Below the pieces are notes generated by a model, which had not been told where the DNA came from, did no database searches, and saw only the letters and a list, made by a program, of their open reading frames with translations. Positions 51,501-60,500 of a DNA stretch of 64,000 bases are shown piece by piece. Position 1 is the stretch's first letter. Every line of letters starts with the position of its first letter. Position numbers and translations under genes: made by a program. Location: assembly GCA_947396885.1 (NCBI GenBank), contig OX377203.1, forward strand, positions 27,593,253 through 27,657,252, given 5' to 3'. The DNA is from Heligmosomoides polygyrus polygyrus. Taxonomy: Eukaryota; Nematoda; Chromadorea; Rhabditida; Heligmosomidae.

Positions 51501-54500
51501 TTATTTTCCTTTAGTTCATTCAAATTGTCGGGCATCAATGTTAAAGGTTATTCATTTATTTTTATAATCTCTTGATGTTGAGGCGAACACCACCAAGTGG
51601 TCACTTCTACCTTTCAGTTGCCGCTCAAGTACGGCTTTCTGTTCACTTGTAGCATAAAGTCATCTGCACATAACTCGTACAAGGAGAGGTTCCTTAAGGT
51701 CTCATGAAGTGGCGTCCATTGCGACGGTAGAAGGAAGAAGGAAAAGGCAGAGACTTGGTGAATCCGACGGAGATGAGGAACTCCGTCGAAGAGCCAGCTG
51801 AGGCTCGCATTTCACTCCTTGGGCAACAGTAAAATATGCGCACGATGTCTTTACTAGAAGACGAATAGCACGTATGGCATCTATGGTGCCTATGAGGCCA
51901 TGCTGACTTCTGGAAATCCGGACCATCTTGCCCATCCACAGTTCGCACGAAAATCCTCACACTGTGCTTAAGCAAGCGGAATTGAAGCGGACAGGATTGT
52001 AACTTGCGCTGTCCGCAAGACTGTCCTCTTTTGAAATCGTGGTCACGTTGACTTGCTGCCAGCTTCCAGACATCTGCCCGCAACAACCTGGATGAAAAAC
52101 TTCGCTAGCCACTCAGCAGGGTGCCAGCACCTCGACTTCTATAGGTCGGCTGTCATGCCGTCGGGACCCGTTGCTCTACTTGTTTTCATATGCATTCCTC
52201 AAGAACGTTTTCCTACGCCTTATGGGCAGTATCTACTGTCAGGATTCCCTCATAGTGGTTATGCTATCGCTCAGTTGAGGTTCCTCATTAGTTTGTCGTT
52301 CTCATCTTTGATGCCAAAAAATTCCTCGACTTCCTTGGTCTAGCGATGACGTGCTTTGGCAAGCCGGGAAAGGTGTCGTTCACCGTCATGCGTCGCGAGC
52401 TAGTTGACATCATCATAATGATAGGGTTTTACAGCGGCTACGGCTCTCCTAGCCGCTTTCCTCCGCTCCTGGTACATGCGCCAATTGCAAGCATGTTGTC
52501 GTTCAATTTTCCCTGACGTCGACAGATCAGACCTCTGCTCCTCGATTTTGCGCCGTCCAGGCTTCGTCATGCCCAGTTCACTTGCGGTGTCGTTTCGGCA
52601 TCATGCTTCCACGCTTTCTCAACATTGGTGACCGTCAGCAACCGAATACGAGAAGCAACACTTACTTCGTTTTCTCTCAATCGCCACCAGTTGATAATCG
52701 CTGAAGCGCTTCGTTCGAGCTGCTTCAGCCTCGAAGATGAGAGCTTATGAATACAGAGCAGCCGAAGTGCTGCGCGGGTGAGCGAAGGTCTGCCCGAAAG
52801 CGGCGCGGGCAAAGACGCGGGACAGTGCCTGCGGAGACAATCAGCGTCGACTCGCACGCACAGTGACACCCGCCGCTTCGCGCTGAGCCCAGACAGCCCT
52901 CGCCGTGGAGGCAATGCTGACCTGGCCGACCACGGGAGCCCGCAGATGACCGACTTGGTGTGATTGCAGTCGGTAGAGAGCAGAAGGCTCAGACGGCTTG
53001 CAGTGGCAGTCCAGAAACTCGGATTGATGTGAGCCCCACCATCTCCTATACTTGAATTTCTTGTTCTATCGAATGAGCCAGGGAAGAATTTTGCCTCAAT
53101 AACCCTTGTAATGATTTTTTTTTTCAGGCGCCTTCCGTAAAATATCAATGTTTATTTATATCAGAATTAATTTCGAGGCATGCTTCCAGGCTAAAATTGC
53201 AGGAGGTTTCCAATTAGATAGACGAGAGATCTTTTAATATAAGTGTAAAGGGTTAATAAGTTTCTTTTAATATAAGTTTAAGTTCACATCAATCCGAGTT
53301 TCTGGACTACCACTGCAAGCCCTCTTATCCTTCCTGCTCTCTATCGACTGTAATCACGCCAAATCTAGTCGATCTGCGAGCTCCCGTGGTCGACCAGGTC
53401 AGTATCGCCTCCACGAAGAGGGCTGTTGGGACTCAGCGCGAAGCGGCGGGTGTCACTGCGCGAGTCCACGCTAAGACCTATCTTACACTTCGGCGACAGT
53501 GTTACGCGGGCTGCTACGCACTGCGCCTTGCATGACGGACTCTCGTAATTCTCACCCTCTTGGGGCTTTACGAATGTGGATCTGCTTCTGGGAACACCGT
53601 AGCGTTATCTTCACAAACACAACATCAAACATGTGACGTGCCATGGTATCTCCATAGGCTTTCCTGTCACCATTCGAGTGTCCGTGTTCAGCATTGCTCG
53701 CTGAAGTCACTCGTTGAGGAACGGTCATCAATACCAACGCGCTACCACGCGTTACTATAGACGCACGCTTGTCACGCTTTGGCAAAGCTAAAGACCTTTA
53801 ATCTTCAGAGAAATTTGAAGGGTAGTTTGATTTGCAGCCTAATTTTGAAGCTTCTTGTTTATTTATCGGGAACTGCTGTAGTTAGAAAAGCGTATTTTTA
53901 GGTGAATCAAAATCGATGGCATTCTTATCTTTGTGCGACGAATAAGGAGAATCCCGGTGAAATGCCGATGAAGCCTCCGGAAGGAGTGCTGATAAAGCCC
54001 ACTGGAAACGAAAACATGCTCGACTTCCTTACGTCTCGCTTCAGGCAGAAGAACAGGAATGCCCCTGAAGGATTTAGAGGTAGGACTACTACTAATGCTC
54101 TTGTTGCGCCTTTCTTTCTCTAGGTTTCAGCTCTTATTCAAAGTGTGTCGTAGAATACATTTTGGAGTCATCACAGAAATTCCAATTTTTTGTTGCAACG
54201 CAGTTCGTAGCTTGTTTTTTATGAGCAGAAAGGCCGTGCACCGACCACTTTATACTTGCCAGTGGCAGTGCCATCTGTGTCGAAGTTTTCCAGGAAAATA
54301 GCATTCCTGCGTAAAAGTAAAGTATTAGTACATTAAGAGTATTCCTGCGTTTAGCTCTGCTGATCTATTTGCCTGACCTGTCCTGTGGGTCTGCATAGGA
54401 AAACACATAGTAGAGTTCTTTTGAGCGAGAAGCTTGGGCAGGAGCGATATTTCTAATTAAAGATTCAGTGGTGTTGCTCGCTAATGTGGCCTGCATGGGG

Positions 54501-57500
54501 AGGTACGACGTGCCAAGCCGCATCTACAAGGTGTGCCACTGAAAGGGTAATTTAGGCCGTTGGCATACTCCCGCTTCGCGCAAGCGACGGGTCGCTGGGG
54601 TATACCACAGGCCTTACAGTCGGTGCCCTGATTTGTTGTGAAGGGATGAGCCGTTTAACGTCCCTGCCTCCGAATGCAGATACGTTAAACGGCTCGTGCT
54701 AACGACTTTTTGGACTGAAACAGCTAACTTCTACTAGCAATAGTATAAGGCAAGAATTGCGGCACACTTAGCCAGCCCATCGTTTACCAAGGTGAAGGCG
54801 TTAATCACTCCCTCTCCTACGGGATGTCGTGGAGGCGACATGAATGCGTATTTGGCCATACAATGACTTTCGGTGGCCAGCCGGTAGACATGTCAGCGTT
54901 TTATCCTTCCCAGTTAAGTCTGGTTTTCGCCAACTCCTGACGGAGAGGCAGCGGCTGTCACGTAGTGGAAACATTTCACCATATCGCTCGTTGATAAGCC
55001 GCGCTATCAGGAATTTTGGCTGTATTTTCTCCTTTAAATTGCTGTAGGTCGTTGATGAATCCGCCTGCTGGTAGCATCGTTCTCATACCATCAGTCGCCA
55101 TGCCGCTGTCGAGTATACCATTACGGGATTGTTCACCGATCGTAGCGTAATTTATGATGCTAACTGCCACTTGCATTTGAAAGCTGCTTCTATCAGGGAA
55201 CGTCCTGATCTGAGGCTAATGCGAGTACCCATTGTTGGTTCAACTCAAAGCATCAGTTCTGCAGGCTAAATTAGAGCTCTAGCAGCGCTGGATTTCATGT
55301 AGTAGGTTCTCGAGAAGTTCCGGTTTAGTGGCTTCTGCAAAATTAATCATGTAAAACTTGCAGAGCGTTAGGCATGCGCCTGGTGCCATCTGTGCCCTTA
55401 CCACAAGATATTCGCGTTCTGCATTTTAAAACAGGCTCTAAATACTCGTAGCGATTAAACGCTTAAGAATTTTGTGGAAATATAAAGTGCGCTGATTTAC
55501 TGAGACACTGCAGTGAGTAGTGGTTTCAGTTCCTCCACCAGGACGACCGATGACTTTGGTACCCGTTGGAACTGTATCTGTGAGCCAGCCGGCACCTACC
55601 TGCTCGGGACCGCAGCCGCCTGCGATATCGACGTGTGATGTGGTGAATCGCAGTCGGGTAGCTAACGTAGAGCCTCGGACTGAGCAGCAACCCACTTCAG
55701 CCGCGTCTTCAGCTACAACGGTATTTTCCCTGCTGCACACTGCATTTCCCGTACTGTGTCTGATCACGATATGTCGCTTTTTCAGGAGCCCGTCGCGGGA
55801 GGACCAGCAAATTTCATGCCGACTCTCCGTCGCTCGTTGAGTAACCAAACCGGTCCGCGGGTCTCTCAGGTGAGAACTGTTCCCGTGTTCATTTCCATTG
55901 GCGTTTGTCTCCTTAATGGCAGAATACGATCTCCACCGTAGTGATGCCAATTTCCCAACCAAATGCTTCGTGGGGATGACTACTAGCTATCATTAAATCG
56001 AAGTACACCTTTCTAGCGAACGCTGCTTCGGGAAACCTTTCCGCATTCGAATTCGGTTCTATCTTCTCCCGGATTCATAGTGTCGTCAGCATACGGTGAC
56101 GCCCTGAGATTTGCCTTATTGAAATCTTGTGAGATTGCGTCCGTGTGAGTCGTGAAGTGAAGTGGGAAAGTGCAGATTCTCGGTGCACTCTAATAGAGAT
56201 GGAAAACTCCGCCGAGGAGCCTGCTGGTGCTCTCGCGAGTAAATGGTGCATAGCCACCCAGCCGTTCTTCAGTGCCGCGGCATCTCAGTGGCTGCTACCT
56301 TACTTCTCACGGAACTCGAACACTTCTGCAAGTCTACAAAGGCGAAATGTGCAGGTTTCCGTTTATCGCGATGTTTTCTAACTGAAAAAGAAAGACCTGA
56401 ATGGGATCGATGGTGCCAGAAGCGGCCATGAATCCACATTGTTTGTTGGAGTTGAACGATATCCTGTATAGGTCCGGAACAGTTCGCACAAAGATTTTCA
56501 TGCTTGCGAAAGTAGGTGAATTCGACAGTAGCTATCCCTTCGTCTTTCAAATCGGGATAACCGTGCTTTGCTGCCAGCTGTCAGGAACTTTGTTTAGCAG
56601 AGAACTATGTCTTTTTCCATTTTATCCGAGCTCTTAAACCAATTAGGTACGGCATCCTCAAGGCTTGCTATGTAATCGAGGCGGCGCAGTGCTGTGAACA
56701 GTGGCGTTTGTGGATTTGCATAGACAGCGTCATCAAGTTGCGCAGTGGCGCAGGGGTAGCTGGTAGCTGGTAGGTGCGTCAAAGGTTCGGTCTTCGCATC
56801 CTCTAGTGATTTTGCATTCTCACTATTGTTTCGTATTTAAAGGGCCCAGGTTCTGCACATTTTGTATGCATTTGCCACGCCGTAAGCTATGAAATATGAG
56901 TTGCCCGAGGGTGTCCATTTTCAATGTCTTCTAACCTTCACTGCAACACAAATATCAGGACCAGTCTTGCACTGGCGCGAGCTGCAGGAAGCAGCATGGC
57001 TAGCCACAATATTGAGAAAGCATAATAAATAGAGGTTCATCACAACTCGTTTCCTGACGTGGACCAAGACCATTCCGGTCAAATTTTTGAGGAAATCATG
57101 TGGCTGCACCAGTTCTCAATAGGAGTTGAGGTGCGACAATACCGCACTGCTACATGCTCTTAGGCGCCTTTTATACTCCCGCCGCGCAGCGGCGCGTCAA
57201 TTCGGAACGCGGCGTGGCCAGTCGCGCGCGCCCGAATTTGACGCGCCGCTGCGCGATTGTAGTTAGAAAGAGGAGCGTCAGCGACACGCGGCGACCAACT
57301 TCTACGTACTACGTTCCGTGCGTCATAAAGGACGACGGAAGCGACGGTCCATGAGTCATTGAAGAACCGAAACAGAAAGAATTCGTCTGGGCGATCAGCG
57401 GAATGCATCTGGCTACTGTTAGGGTGGAAATCCTGTGGGGAACGACGAATCCTCTCTTAGATCTGGGGTCGAAGTCGTCTGCTCAACCTACGGTTGAAAT

Positions 57501-60500
57501 TGGTGAGTGTGGTATTGATTCGGGTCCCCTGCAATGCAAATGGCACTAAACGACTCTTTATTTTGCAAATGTGCAGGTTCAAAAGTAAAATTGCTGGAAG
57601 GTACTCACTGTCGAGAATCGCTCAGAATTCTCTCTCGTATTGCCATTCCGTGGTCATTGTTCACTGAACATATCTTTAGCGTAGTAGGTAAAACTTCGTG
57701 GATGTCTACAGATCTCCATCCCCTTCCTAAGTTACGAAAGGTACGGGTGACTAAGGTAATGGTCACCGAAAACGGATGTCAGATTCGTGGCCAGCACCCT
57801 AAATAACCCCCCCCCCCCTGGAGAAGTTTGGCCAAAAAACCTTTTCGACCTCTCATCGACCTCTGGAGTCCTGAAAGTGCAATAGTGCCACCATTTTGCT
57901 ACACCTTCTTTGTTTTGTTAGTTGAGGAGCCAAAACAAGGAGTACATAGCAAAATGATTCACCTCGGTGGTGAATCTCCCACTCCACATCGAGTCTGCCG
58001 CAGCTGATCGCGCCGCGCCGTGTCCTTCCCTCCAGCGGTGCGATTCGCCGAATACCGTAACCCAAAATTCCGTCAAGTGTGGTGTTTTGAGGCGGCGGAG
58101 TATGAATGCGATGCGGCGCCGCCGGGCGGCGCGAAAAATCGATAGCTATGTCAACCATCACGCCGCGCCGCGCGGCGGCGCGAGTATAAAAGGCGCCTTA
58201 GTCAACATATATTGTCGGTTGTCGCAAAATTAATCGCCGAAACGGACCGCTTACTTCAAACTGCTATAAATCGGCTTAAACACAACTTAACAGGGTGCGT
58301 AAAAAGTATTGACGCACTAAACACAAACGTTAGAAATAACAACACATTATAAAATTCAACAAGTTTATATACAGAATGTCAACAATGATCTAGCGAACAG
58401 AACAGCATCACCTGTATTTTATATGGGCTTCTTTGCTGCGAATGCAGAGGCGAAGACGCCGAGGATAGGCATCGACGGTGCGCCGCAAGTAGTCCACGTC
58501 GATTTCGTTCCATGCTTCGACCAGATTATCCTCACTGACTTCATACTTTTGTGGAAGTAGCGCAAGCCTTGTTCTCCAAAACCTCCCATATAGAGTAATT
58601 CAGCGGTTTCAAATCCGGTCTATACAGAGGGCATTCCTGTGCCGAAATGAAGTCCTTCAAGTTGGCGCGGCACCAGTCCTGAACAATCCTCGACTCTTCG
58701 CAGGAATCTAATTCTGCTGGAAGATACACGGCTTGCTCTCGAGGTGGGATTCGAGCCAAGGAACTAGTTGCTTCTTTAGGACATCAATACAGATAGTTCT
58801 ACTGATTTATTTTCACTCCTGTATCTACGAAACCGAGAGACGCTTGCGATGAATGCGCAAACCATGATACTAGCCGGATGCGCCTCCCTTGCAGTGAGCC
58901 TTCCACCAGAATTAGTATTTCGGAGGTCCTTAAAAAGTATGTAACACTTTTACATGTTAAATGCACAGAAGTATCAAGTCACTGAAGGTCAAAGCATAGA
59001 ACGAAATCGATGTGGACTACTTGCGGCGCAACGTCGATGCCTTTCCTCGGCGTCTTCGCTCCTGCATTTGCAGCAAAGAAGCCCATATAAAATACAGGTG
59101 ATGCTGTTCTGTTCGGTAGATCATTGTTGACATTTCGTATATAAGCTTGTTAAATTTTACGGTGTGTTATTATTTCTAATGCTTACGTTTAGTGCGTCAA
59201 TGCTTTTTACGTACCCTGTATAAATTAAAGTGAGAACTTCCAGAATCCATACATTTCTGCCGACGAACAGGAAATGAATCTAATCCCTTAGGCACCCTAA
59301 GGCCCCTGTTATACTCCCGCGGGAGCATCCGCGGAAGGGCGGGAATCGCGCCGAGACTCCTCACCTGGCCAATCGCCGCGCCTCGCCACGCCCGCCTCCG
59401 CCGTGCACCATTGGTCCGCGGACGTTCCGCGGATGCTCCCGCGGGAGTATAACAGAGGCCTTACAAGGAAAACTTAGATCACAGGAATTAACGAAATCAA
59501 GGAGGGCACATCAACATCGTTCAAATTAGTGAAGTTTTGGAGATACCTAAATGGGTCAACTTTCGCAGTGATTTGTGAGGTGTTGATCTTGCGTTGTCCT
59601 GCAACAGGATCCTCTTTTCACCATTGCCGGCCACAATTTTGCAACTTCTCATACATTCGGTCTAAATCACAGCAGCAAGACTCTGCTGTGACTGCCTGAC
59701 CAGGCTGCAAAAAGTTGTAGTGGATTACGTCTAGTGGATCTCCGCCACAATGTAAGAATAACCTTTTTAGGCTGAAAGTCGGGTTTAGGAAAGGATGTTG
59801 GAGGAGCCGTATTATCTACCCAGACAAGTTCCCGCTTTTTGATGTCGTAAAGGACCCATTTTTCATCTACAGTTATATCTACACCTACATACTTTCATGG
59901 CCTACAGAAGGCTCATTTTTAAAGCGAACTAGCAGGTTCGAGCAAGTGTCGACACACGCCAGACGCTGCTCATCGGTCAGCTCATGAGGCACCCACTTCG
60001 TCATCTTCTTCACCTTGCCGATTCTCGTCAAATGCCTTGCTACCGTTCTATGATGTACGCCAAGGTCCTCTGCTAACGTACGTGTATTCGTCTCCGGATT
60101 TGCTTCGAGAGTTGTCCTCAAACTTCATCGTCAATTTGACGATTTGCGGAGCCCTGGAAAAGGTCAGCTAAAAAAACCAGAGCGACATTCACATGTCTTT
60201 TTGTTGTTAAAAGAGCAGGAAAAAAAACTACCAAGTGCAAGACCTCCACAAATCGCGAACAAGTATGATTACACTGCGCAAACCCCCTACACATACACCA
60301 TCGTAATTAAAAAGAGCCTCAATGTCGTAATCAGCATCTCAAATAATCTATGGCAAAATCTGCGCAATTTATTCTCAAATCTAGACTACTGTACGTGCAG
60401 TAGCGTCGTCAGTCCTATTTTTTCGCAAGAGTTTCGCAAGCAATCATCTTGTTAATGCATACGAATAGCCTCTACACCAGTAGGTAAGCTTGAGGCAAAT

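Noticed and set aside
52567..53148. 193-codon minus frame
   Set aside because: Runs across a foldback arm; composition rather than a recognised protein.
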